DNA of 6,947 nucleotides from CAZJBP01 sp964544115 (GCA_964544115.1 CAZJBP010000179.1:1-6947), one strand, 5' to 3'; counted from the first letter of the stretch, positions 1-5,528 are shown. Translations and numbers: made by a program. Notes: generated by a model not told the origin, from the letters alone.

Positions 1-50
1 TCAGGCTCATAACCTGAAGGTCCTAGGTTCAAATCCTAGCCCCGCTACCA
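1..50 (+). tRNA. tRNA-Met (CAU), 3' part, probably initiator
   Basis: The window opens inside a tRNA. The anticodon stem is TCAGG (1-5) paired with CCTGA (13-17), around the 7-base loop CTCATAA with anticodon CAT at 8-10. The variable region is AGGTC (18-22). The T arm is CTAGG / TTCAAAT / CCTAG (23-39), followed by the acceptor 3' strand CCCCGCT (40-46), discriminator A47 and an encoded CCA (48-50). The T loop and variable region match bacterial initiator tRNA closely. Position 72 is T, which would mispair if base 1 is the usual initiator C. Against this, the anticodon stem has an A-T pair where initiators normally have a third G-C, so elongator Met is not excluded. The 5' half (D arm, acceptor 5' strand) lies outside the window. 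Confidence 0.93.
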
Positions 51-56
51 TCTTAT

Positions 57-88
57 AAGGCCCGGACACGCGTCCGGGCCTTTATTTT
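57..88 (+). terminator. intrinsic terminator of the tRNA gene
   Basis: A perfect stem GGCCCGGAC (59-67) / GTCCGGGCC (72-80) encloses the tetraloop ACGC. It can extend by two A-T pairs to 57-82. The T-rich run TTTATTTT (81-88) follows on the + strand, seven bases after the tRNA CCA end. This is a textbook Rho-independent terminator for the tRNA transcript. Confidence 0.92.
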
Positions 89-272
89 CAATAGGTTACG
101 ACGATTTTCATTTTTCCGCATCCTTCCGGCTCTCTCGGGCACGGTGAGGCATTTTCGGGCGTTTCTGACAAATAAATGACAAACTTTTTCAGGATCTATT
201 TTACCTTCTGAACCCATGCTCTTCAGGGTGCCAGCCTGAAGAGGCCCGTCTGCCGCCCCGGGTAAAAGAAAA
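89..272. other. gene-free spacer with a hairpin and a tandem heptamer
   Basis: I see no credible coding sequence here. Two small structures stand out. TGACAAA occurs at 166-172 and again at 177-183, eleven bases (about one helical turn) apart. A perfect 9-bp inverted repeat CTCTTCAGG (219-227) / CCTGAAGAG (235-243) has a 7-base loop and no T-run on either side, so it is not a standard terminator. Their function is unknown. Lying just after a tRNA 3' end, a common integration site, they could be scars of an integrated element, but no second copy of the tRNA 3' end is visible in the window. Confidence 0.45.
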
Positions 273-296
273 AGCCGGGATCTTTCGATCCCGGCT
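266..296 (-). terminator. intrinsic terminator, minus strand
   Basis: The 10-bp perfect stem AGCCGGGATC (273-282) / GATCCCGGCT (287-296) has loop TTTC. Read on the minus strand it is followed by a T-rich tail (the complement of AAAAGAAAAA, 264-273). It lies about 20 bases beyond the stop codon of the truncated minus-strand reading frame at 316-375, so it probably ended that gene's transcript. It would also stop any transcript running leftward out of the lyase and toxin remnants. Confidence 0.85.
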
Positions 297-315
297 CAAG
301 GGCCAGCACCACTCT

Positions 316-375
316 CTACTGGCGGTCGACTCGGGCGGCCTTCAACTGGGCCAACTGGTTCTGGAAGGCCTGGCT
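316..375 (-). pseudogene. C-terminal stub of an unidentified minus-strand gene
   Basis: A minus-strand frame ending in TAG (318-316) reads QAFQNQLAQLKAARVDRQ just before the stop. This is a helical, glutamine- and charge-rich tail typical of a real protein C-terminus. A strong minus-strand terminator follows about 20 bases downstream, which supports this being the genuine 3' end of a gene. Above about 372 the DNA switches to an AAA+ ATPase fragment on the opposite strand, so everything upstream of the last ~19 codons is missing. I do not recognise the family. The call rests on the stop-terminator arrangement and the protein-like composition. Confidence 0.45.
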
Positions 376-743
376 GCGTGCTCTGGATCGACGAGATCGA
401 AAAGGGATTCAGCGGGAGCAAGTCGAGCGGATCCACCGATGGCGGCACCTCGGCCCGGGTCTTCGGTGGGTTCATCTCATGGATGCAGGAGCGGACCAAG
501 CCGGTGTTCGTGGTGGCGACGGCCAATGACGTGACGGCGCTGCCGCCGGAGTTCCTGCGGCGTGGCAGGTTCGACGACCTCTTCTTCGTGGATCTGCCCA
601 ACCATGTCGAGAGGGAATCCATCTGGAAGATCCAGATCGGCCGGCACGGGCGCGACTGGAGCCGGTACGGCACCGTGGACCTCGCGAAGGCGACGGAGGG
701 CTACACAGGGGCGGAGATCGAGCAGGCCTTCGTGGATGCCCTA
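369..743 (+). pseudogene. AAA+ ATPase fragment (Ycf46/SpoVK-like), both ends lost
   Basis: The + strand reads as the second half of an AAA+ module. It has a Walker B motif LWIDEIEK (381-404), then FVVATANDVTALPPEFLRRG with the sensor 1 Asn, then GRFDDLFFVDLP with the arginine-finger region, and a helical-lid motif GYTGAEIEQAFVDAL ending about 743. The RRGRFD-FFVDLP wording is typical of Ycf46-like cytosolic AAA ATPases. The Walker A loop and everything before it are missing: left of about 369 the DNA belongs to a minus-strand gene tail. After 743 the frame runs into the antisense of a PIN-toxin remnant and stops at 816-818. Without Walker A it cannot bind ATP normally, so it is a dead fragment. 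There is no plausible ribosome binding site before the in-frame GTG at 378. Confidence 0.82.
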
Positions 744-937
744 GGGGCAGGACAGGTATTTTGCCACGAATGCCCTTGGCGTAAGCACTTCAATACCGGC
801 GTAGCCGGACGTTCGTAACAACGCCTTGTCGCCTGTGGTAATCACCATCGTCCTGCTGGCTATGGCACAGGCCAGGAATTTGTCGTCATCAGGGTCTGTG
901 CATACCGGAAGACGTTCGTGTCCAGAATGACATTCAT
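741..937 (-). pseudogene. PIN-domain toxin (VapC-like), internally deleted and frameshifted
   Basis: The gene starts with ATG at 937 and reads MNVILDTNVFR, the classic PIN N-terminus with the first catalytic Asp. Within about 12 codons the family match jumps to another frame. That frame reads DPDDDKFLACAIA, then VITTGDKALL and GYAGIEVLTPRAFV, and stops at TAG (743-741). These are the C-terminal PIN motifs carrying the later acidic residues. PIN toxins of this type are usually about 130-145 residues; here about 12 plus 52 remain, so roughly 75-80 central residues are gone and the two ends are out of frame. The N-terminal frame alone hits a stop at 862-860. The intact gene would have been a ribonuclease toxin. 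Its start overlaps the stop of the upstream small ORF by ATGA (937-934), the usual arrangement of a VapBC operon. It is now inactive. Confidence 0.8.
744..805. repeat. 62-bp direct repeat, copy A
   Basis: This segment matches 5327-5388 in the same orientation with four mismatches and no gaps (about 94% identity). It encodes the last 20 or so codons of a PIN toxin on the minus strand. The pair brackets about 4.5 kb containing the complete heparinase-like gene. Confidence 0.88.
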
Positions 938-1056
938 CCCCTGCCCCGAACCCGAGCAACCGCCTTGGCGATGTCGGCGGGCTTCATCCGGCTGGTCTTC
1001 GCCTGCTGGCGGGCACGGCGAATGATGCCGTCCCGTCTGCCGGGCGTTGTTTTCAC
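934..1056 (-). CDS. candidate antitoxin, probably 5'-truncated
   Basis: A 40-codon frame starts at GTG (1056) and ends at TGA (936-934), overlapping the PIN-toxin ATG by four bases. Its second half, AKTSRMKPADIAKAVARVRG, is basic and helical and resembles the C-terminal tail of antitoxins paired with PIN toxins. I infer the role from position and composition. No complete DNA-binding domain (ribbon-helix-helix, AbrB or HTH) is visible in the first half, and the frame is closed upstream by a stop near 1071. The original antitoxin was therefore probably longer and has lost its N-terminus. With its toxin partner broken, it has no obvious remaining function. Confidence 0.5.
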   Translation of the reverse strand: MKTTPGRRDGIIRRARQQAKTSRMKPADIAKAVARVRGRG

Positions 1057-1060
1057 CAAG

Positions 1061-1132
1061 TCATTGCCGGTCTACCAGCGCCAGGACTGCTGCAACCGCG
1101 ATTGCCGAAAACCCGTTTGACTTCGTTCTCAT
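1061..1132 (-). pseudogene. signal-peptide-like N-terminal stub after the lyase gene
   Basis: A 23-codon frame begins at ATG (1132) with a strong Shine-Dalgarno GAGGAG (1140-1145), seven bases upstream. It reads MRTKSNGFSAIAVAAVLAL and then ends abruptly in VDRQ and TGA (1063-1061). A basic start followed by a hydrophobic Ala/Val/Leu stretch is what the beginning of an exported protein looks like. It lies 34 bases after the stop of the heparinase-like gene on the same strand. The likely reading is that the next gene of that operon lost everything after its signal peptide when the toxin-antitoxin remnant was joined at about 1075. A genuine tiny membrane peptide is the alternative. Confidence 0.4.
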
Positions 1133-1166
1133 CGGCAGACTCCTCATTCTGTTGCCGATTCCCCTA

Positions 1167-4100
1167 TTACTCCCCGCTCTTGACCGTCGCCGCCGCATTG
1201 CCGGTGGCCTGGTACTTGCCATCCGCCTGCCGCACCACCTTGATCTGAACGGGCAGGCGATAGGCATCGCCCGGACCGACTTCCCAGACGCGCACGGTAT
1301 CGCCCGGCTTGAGGACATCCTTCGGCACGGGAGCGCCAACCAGGGCCAGGTTCCCTGCGCCGGCATCCGGCGCGAAGCGCCAGAAGGTCTTGTAGCCGTC
1401 ATCCGTCACCGTCATGCCCGGAATCACCGTGATCGCGCTCTGCAAAACCGGCAGACCGTTCGTGGAGAACTCCACAACACGCGACATGGCAAAATCCATA
1501 CCCTTAAGGAATGTCACATCCGTGCCCCCGGCCTTGGCCAAGGTGCAGCTCGTCGGATAAGGCGGCTTGCCGACCTCGATCTCGGCGCCGGCCGCTTCCG
1601 GCGGCAGCGGCTGACTGAGGGTCGCCGTGCGCTTGAAAAAGTCGATGGATTTGATTGTTCCCTCGTATGCAGCTTTTTCCGTGGTCAGGGTCATCCCCTT
1701 GGCTTCCAGCCGGGTGCCGCCGGCCAGGACGGCCTGTTGAACTCCTTTTGCGTCGAAGGAAACCAGACCGAACTCGCCCTGAACAGTCACGCCCCCGGCC
1801 GTGGTGGGGCCCGTGTCGCGCATGGCCAGATAGACCACATCGCGCCGGCCATCCCGGAGCGTGACTTCAACCGCCACCGGCGCGGTCGCGCTCGCGAGCG
1901 AAGCCGCCGGTGTCAGCAGGCGCACCGACTTGACGAATCCTTCGCCGGCAAACGGCTCGAAGACCGCCACGAAAACCGTCTCGCCTTTCCAGTCCTTGGG
2001 TTTGACGTAGAGATTCTCCGTGGTGTAGGGCGTCCCTTGCAGGCACAGCGCCCGGGCGCCATACGCCTCATCACCGGCATGGCCCGGGAGATGCATACGG
2101 ATGAACTTGCGCGAGGCCTTGTCGTCGAAGTCCTCGCCCATGGCCATGCGCTCGGCACCGGGCACAGCCAACGAGCCCGCTACGCCGGCCTTGTTCGTCC
2201 ACGTGACCGTCTCCGGATCGCGGCGCATGCGCCACGTGGCCGTCAGGGTTTCCGGGCAGGCGCCGCTCCACTTGCTCGCCTCGGGCAGGAACTGGTCCAA
2301 CACAGCCTTATGTTTGTCCGTAGCGTTGACCTCGAACTGGTCGGCCGGCATGCCATGGAAGGCATAGGCAGGCGAGGCGCCGCCCTTGATGCGGAACACG
2401 TCAACGACATAGCTGTTGGCTGCATCCGCATCCACCAGGACAATCTGGCGTTCATAGAGCCCAGCGCAGAGCAGCGAAGCTTTGAGATACTGCGCGCCCA
2501 CAATGGGAGCGAAGGACGAAATCCATTGATGCCGGCCGATCGGCACGTCGGATACCACGGTATTATGGTTACCGAGCCCGCCGGTATTGGGTTCGGCGTA
2601 GCCGTTGCGCGCCCCGCCGTCGCCGCACATGGGTACACCCTGCGCCCAGATTTGCAGATCGAAAGGATCGTCGTGGGCATGACCGTAACCAACACCCACG
2701 CGCACTCCCGCCGCACGGCGCAGTCTGAAATCGGCATTCTCGCGGCCTGTTTCCAGAATCCCTGCCCATGTGCTCAGCACACGCGATGGGTTGTTCGGAA
2801 TCTTGTCCGGGGTCTTCCGCAGTGCCGGACCCAGGTCCTTCAGCCGCTCGCGATTGGGCCCGCTGACATCGCCGATATAAAAGGCATAGCCCCCGGCCAC
2901 GGAGATGTCTTCTTTGAACCGCTTGCCCCAGTAGGCTTTTGGGAACTGGTCCGGATTGCTCATGTCCACCGGCAGTTTCAGCCCCGCTTTCTGGCAGAAC
3001 TCCAGGCAGGTCAACACGGTGCTCAACTCGCTGCCGCCCCAGGTATAGAAGGTTGACCCCTTCTTGTCCGTCCCGTCGCGGGTAATGGAGTTGACGGCAA
3101 TCTCGTCCACCCCCATCGGCCTGCTCGGATAGTCCCAGGCATAGCGGAAGAGCCACTCCGCCCATGGTTTGACGATCGACGGATCCTGCTGGATGGCCAT
3201 CACATTGGCCATCCAGCCGATCGTGCCGTTGTTGATGAAGGCGTTGTACGTCATGAGTTGATGGGCATAGTACTGGAGGACGTACGTCTCGTAGAACCGC
3301 TGTGCATCGGCGGGCGTCTTGATCCAGGGAATGAACCGGCCCAGCGCCGTGGCCAGTTCGGCGTTGTTCTGAATGTACGGGAACAACTGGTCGTAGCTGG
3401 CCACAAAACCCTCGACATCGAAGGCGCCGCGGGAGTCGTATTCCATTTCCTTGTACCGGCGGCGGAAGGCAGCATCCCCGTGAATGAGCGCCGGGATCAT
3501 GTCATAGGCCCGCATAGTCTGGCGTGACCCGTGCGAGCTATTCTGCAATCCCAATCGCGCCAGGAGAATGGCCGCCTGACGGGCCTTCGTCTCGTCGCCC
3601 GTCTCGTGGTATTGTTTGGCCAAGGCGATCGCATCGAACGCCCTTACCAAGGCGTTCAGCAGCTGCGGCTGCCCGTTGACTGATGCCCATCCGGCCTTGA
3701 CGTAGGCCGTGTGGCGCGTCAGCTCGTTGGTCAGATTCGGATATGACTTCATGAGCTCCATCGTCCCCTTGGGAATCCACGCTCTCGGGTTGTTGGTGCT
3801 CAGCAAGGCCGCCAGTTCCGCCGGCGAACGATTCCAGAACATGTCCTTCCCGTAGAAATCAATGCCCATGCCGTCATCCTTGACCCCCGGGGGGACCAGG
3901 CAGTCGGCCCCGCCTGCAAAAGCATACCAGGCGCCCTGTCCATCGCCCGCGCCCACCGGCTCGGCATTGAGAGGCAAACACGCTTCCCACAGCGTCCGGT
4001 CGTCCGCCAGCCTCTCTTCCGGGGTCCGGGCATCGGGTTTGTAGGTTCCCTTTTCCTTCCAGCCGGCCAGCCGCTGGACCGGATCGTAAAACGTGGCGCT

Positions 4101-4901
4101 CTTCTTGCCCGCCTTGCCCGCCACTTGCGCCAGTTTGTTGTGCGCTTCGATGTTGTGCAGGAGCACTACGGGCAGAACGGTGGAGGGATCGATCCAGAGC
4201 TTGACCTTGTAGGCGCGCGAGGCCGGCGCGTGGAAGAAAAACTCCACGATGGAATAGAACTCGTCGATCGCGGCGCAGCGCTTGCGGTAGAGGTTGACCT
4301 CCCCGGTCGGCCCGTCATTGATCTCGCAGTTGATCACCAGGCGTTTGGTCATGCGCTCGACGTTTTCCGTGGGCGTCGCCGCGATGATGCCGACAACATA
4401 GGTGCCCGGCTCAAACGTGCCGAGAGCGAGTTCAATCGGCGGGCTGTTCTTGTCCCACGCGACCACCCGGACCGGTTTGTTGAACTGGCCGGTGGGCTTG
4501 GGATCGTCGTACTTGGGCACGGAATAGATCGGCTCGGCATAGTCGCGGATGCGGTTCTTGGAGATGCCGGGTAGGTCCACAGCCGGGAAGTTCCTGATGA
4601 GCGTCCGGGCGTTGTAAACCGGCACCACCGGCGTATAGCGCTGCAGTTGGACGCGCACGTGTTCCACGGAGCCCGTATACGGAATGTGCTCCGCAAAGCC
4701 CCACGGCTCCGGCGCGGCCTGGTTCGTCACCATGCCCGGAAAGCCCGGCGCGCCCAGTTGGCTGGGATAGAGCGGCCCCCCGGTGAAATCGGTAATCCAC
4801 TCGTCCGCCGTGGGTATGCCGGCAAGAGACGCTGTCGTAAGAACCCAGGCCGCTGCCATTCCCATCATTGCCGAACCTATCGTCTTCCATTGCGATGTCA
4901 T
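1167..4901 (-). CDS. secreted heparinase II/III-family polysaccharide lyase
   Basis: The protein is 1244 residues. Residues 1-27 form a signal peptide: a basic start, a hydrophobic core around MMGMAAAWVLTTA, and probable cleavage after ASLA. A beta-rich N-terminal part follows to about 260. A helical, toroid-like region runs from about 370 to 690, with YNAFINNGTIGW (Tyr552-Trp563) and STFYTWGGSE (around Tyr619). The heparinase II/III-like beta domain comes next: GHAHDDPFDLQIW (His741, His743, Asp744), GDGGARNGY (760-768) and NHNTVV (778-783). A beta-rich tail of about 390 residues ends the protein. HxHDD followed by a glycine/aspartate turn and HNTVV is the hallmark of this fold, whose members cleave uronic-acid polysaccharides by beta-elimination. 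Substrate cannot be read from sequence. ATG 4901 is chosen because a purine-rich AGAGGG lies six bases upstream and the signal peptide begins there. Most family members have 600-800 residues, so the terminal extensions are long. It probably acts in the periplasm or outside the cell. Confidence 0.85.
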   Translation of the reverse strand: MTSQWKTIGSAMMGMAAAWVLTTASLAGIPTADEWITDFTGGPLYPSQLGAPGFPGMVTNQAAPEPWGFAEHIPYTGSVEHVRVQLQRYTPVVPVYNARTLIRNFPAVDLPGISKNRIRDYAEPIYSVPKYDDPKPTGQFNKPVRVVAWDKNSPPIELALGTFEPGTYVVGIIAATPTENVERMTKRLVINCEINDGPTGEVNLYRKRCAAIDEFYSIVEFFFHAPASRAYKVKLWIDPSTVLPVVLLHNIEAHNKLAQVAGKAGKKSATFYDPVQRLAGWKEKGTYKPDARTPEERLADDRTLWEACLPLNAEPVGAGDGQGAWYAFAGGADCLVPPGVKDDGMGIDFYGKDMFWNRSPAELAALLSTNNPRAWIPKGTMELMKSYPNLTNELTRHTAYVKAGWASVNGQPQLLNALVRAFDAIALAKQYHETGDETKARQAAILLARLGLQNSSHGSRQTMRAYDMIPALIHGDAAFRRRYKEMEYDSRGAFDVEGFVASYDQLFPYIQNNAELATALGRFIPWIKTPADAQRFYETYVLQYYAHQLMTYNAFINNGTIGWMANVMAIQQDPSIVKPWAEWLFRYAWDYPSRPMGVDEIAVNSITRDGTDKKGSTFYTWGGSELSTVLTCLEFCQKAGLKLPVDMSNPDQFPKAYWGKRFKEDISVAGGYAFYIGDVSGPNRERLKDLGPALRKTPDKIPNNPSRVLSTWAGILETGRENADFRLRRAAGVRVGVGYGHAHDDPFDLQIWAQGVPMCGDGGARNGYAEPNTGGLGNHNTVVSDVPIGRHQWISSFAPIVGAQYLKASLLCAGLYERQIVLVDADAANSYVVDVFRIKGGASPAYAFHGMPADQFEVNATDKHKAVLDQFLPEASKWSGACPETLTATWRMRRDPETVTWTNKAGVAGSLAVPGAERMAMGEDFDDKASRKFIRMHLPGHAGDEAYGARALCLQGTPYTTENLYVKPKDWKGETVFVAVFEPFAGEGFVKSVRLLTPAASLASATAPVAVEVTLRDGRRDVVYLAMRDTGPTTAGGVTVQGEFGLVSFDAKGVQQAVLAGGTRLEAKGMTLTTEKAAYEGTIKSIDFFKRTATLSQPLPPEAAGAEIEVGKPPYPTSCTLAKAGGTDVTFLKGMDFAMSRVVEFSTNGLPVLQSAITVIPGMTVTDDGYKTFWRFAPDAGAGNLALVGAPVPKDVLKPGDTVRVWEVGPGDAYRLPVQIKVVRQADGKYQATGNAAATVKSGE

Positions 4902-5046
4902 GCAGACCCTCTCTCTTATTACTTGCGAATATCGCTGTGAGTCCCTTTTTCAGGTAAAACGGGTGCACTGGCATCCCATAGGAACTCCCGGATATCTTCC
5001 GGATTCCATTTCCAATTTGTATGACAGGGAGGGGTAAGTCAACCCC
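4902..5046 (-). promoter_or_regulatory. leader and possible promoter of the lyase gene
   Basis: The stretch before the lyase ATG contains no gene. On the minus strand, TTGACT (5042-5037) and TACAAA (5021-5016) resemble -35 and -10 boxes, but the spacer is only 15 bases instead of about 17, so this is a weak candidate. It would give a leader of about 110 bases. A purine-rich ribosome binding site (AGAGAGGG) lies just before the start codon. No operator or riboswitch fold is obvious. The -35-like element belongs to an 11-bp sequence that recurs at 5492-5502. Confidence 0.35.
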
Positions 5047-5047
5047 G
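5037..5047. repeat. 11-bp direct repeat AGTCAACCCCG, copy 1
   Basis: AGTCAACCCCG occurs here and at 5492-5502 in the same orientation. Together the copies bracket the IS4 fragment, the second PIN-toxin tail and the 23-codon ORF. On the minus strand it is CGGGGTTGACT, which includes a TTGACT -35-like box. It could be a target-site duplication or a shared promoter element. Confidence 0.5.
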
Positions 5048-5056
5048 AAATTTCGG
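5045..5056. repeat. 12-bp perfect palindrome CCGAAATTTCGG
   Basis: CCGAAATTTCGG reads the same on both strands and lies just upstream of the candidate -35 of the lyase gene. A similar palindrome, GAAATATTTC (5307-5316, preceded by CC), lies on the other side of the transposase relic. It could be an operator half-site pair or a trace of an element end. Nothing else supports either reading. Confidence 0.4.
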
Positions 5057-5110
5057 CGCAAAAAAGGCTGGCCTCGTAGTCGTTGCGCCTGTAGTGGTAG
5101 ACCTTCGACC

Positions 5111-5266
5111 CTCTTCTTCGTTCTGCGCGAAAAGGAGAACATGGTTTTCACGGTCGCGAAGCGCCGCACGCACAAGGACCCCCGCATTCTGGCGGACGAT
5201 GCGGTCCGGATGAGCCGCAAAGGCTCGGCGGAAAAATATCCCGCGACCCTGCGCCGCATGGCCGTG
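5111..5266 (+). pseudogene. IS4-type transposase fragment
   Basis: The + strand frame reads LFFVLREKENMVFTVAKRR, then ILADDAVRMSRKGSAEKYP and ATLRRMAV. This matches the part of IS4-family DDE transposases that reads roughly FFVTRxKxNMxYxV, then a LTxxKSxxKYPxxLRRV stretch, just before the C-terminal segment carrying the final catalytic Glu. Only about 52 codons remain. The N-terminal part with the first Asp residues and the C-terminal YREKWxIE region are absent on both sides. The in-frame ATG at 5141, with AAGGAG in front of it, is an internal Met of the family (the NM of KENM), so it is not evidence of a start. This is a relic of an insertion sequence, in the opposite orientation to the neighbouring genes. 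Assignment is from remembered family pattern. Confidence 0.6.
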
Positions 5267-5326
5267 CCCTTTTCCTCCTGTTTCCCCCAAGGTGAAGGAT
5301 TAGGCCGAAATATTTCAGTGATTCGA

Positions 5327-5388
5327 GGGGCAGGACAGATATTTAGCCACGAATGCCCTTGGCGTAAGGACTTCAATACCGGCATAGC
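5327..5388 (-). pseudogene. second copy of the PIN-toxin 3' end
   Basis: On the minus strand this reads YAGIEVLTPRAFVAKYLSCP, then SNH and a TGA. It is the same C-terminus as the broken PIN toxin whose gene ends at 741. The DNA at 5327-5388 matches 744-805 at 58 of 62 positions, with no gaps. Upstream of 5388 the similarity stops abruptly, so the rest of the toxin gene is absent. Both copies point the same way, and the lyase gene lies between them. Confidence 0.8.
5327..5388. repeat. 62-bp direct repeat, copy B
   Basis: Partner of 744-805. The four differences lie at copy-B positions 5339, 5345, 5369 and 5384. All encoded residues are unchanged over the shared part, so the substitutions are synonymous: both copies read YAGIEVLTPRAFVAKYLSCP. 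Confidence 0.88.
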
Positions 5389-5399
5389 GGCGAAGCCGA

Positions 5400-5471
5400 C
5401 TACATCGCTTGCTTCGCTACGCTCCACAAATTGGCTGTCAAGGCCGAGGTGAGATTCCTCCGCCGTGCCAT
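5400..5471 (-). CDS. 23-codon ORF with a hairpin-embedded ribosome binding site
   Basis: ATG at 5471 is preceded by AAGGGGG with a 6-base spacer, a good Shine-Dalgarno. The frame begins MARRRNLTSALTANLWSV and stops at TAG (5402-5400). The peptide is basic and has no motif I recognise. It may be the N-terminal remnant of a gene cut off by the joining of the PIN-toxin tail just downstream, or a small peptide. The Shine-Dalgarno bases are paired in the hairpin at 5474-5511, which could limit translation. The good start signals are the main support for calling it at all. Confidence 0.3.
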   Translation of the reverse strand: MARRRNLTSALTANLWSVAKQAM

Positions 5472-5473
5472 CG

Positions 5474-5511
5474 CGATCCCCCTTGTGAAATAGTCAACCC
5501 CGGGGGGATCG
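5474..5511. repeat. 9-bp inverted repeat downstream of the UroD-like gene
   Basis: CGATCCCCC (5474-5482) pairs perfectly with GGGGGATCG (5503-5511) around a 20-base loop. It lies 18 bases past the stop of the UroD-like gene and is transcribed with it. There is no T-run on the minus-strand exit side, so it is not a standard intrinsic terminator; it may stabilise the 3' end of the mRNA. Its distal arm on the minus strand contains the GGGGG of the ribosome binding site for the small ORF at 5471. Confidence 0.5.
5492..5502. repeat. 11-bp direct repeat AGTCAACCCCG, copy 2
   Basis: Identical to 5037-5047. It lies in the loop of the hairpin at 5474-5511, between the UroD-like gene and the small ORF, and gives a TTGACT box about 20 bases before the small ORF's ribosome binding site. 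Confidence 0.5.
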
Positions 5512-5528
5512 TTGATGTAAGCCAGCAT

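Noticed and set aside
378..818. AAA+ reading frame as a complete 146-residue gene
   Set aside because: The last ~25 residues are antisense of a PIN-toxin remnant, Walker A is missing and the GTG start has no ribosome binding site, so it is a fragment.
316..1072. Two truncated frames both ending in VDRQ-stop (316-327 and 1061-1075)
   Set aside because: Only four codons match, with different third bases and no similarity around them, so chance is sufficient.
1047..3056. 669-codon open frame on the + strand opposite the lyase gene
   Set aside because: It is antisense to a clearly coding lyase frame, has low-complexity arginine/alanine/histidine-rich composition and no family pattern. Long antisense frames are expected in GC-rich DNA.
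5064..5100. Repetitive-looking GTAGT-rich stretch between the palindrome and the transposase relic
   Set aside because: Only two GTAGT units are present, with no regular period. It is too short to call a repeat array from this window.
4432..5427. 331-codon open frame on the minus strand covering the lyase leader
   Set aside because: It overlaps the real lyase N-terminus in another frame and passes in turn through the antisense of the transposase relic and an out-of-frame PIN tail. It has no consistent protein character.
5021..5452. 143-codon + strand frame as a complete gene
   Set aside because: Only residues about 31-82 look like transposase. The rest crosses the palindrome region and the antisense of the second PIN tail.
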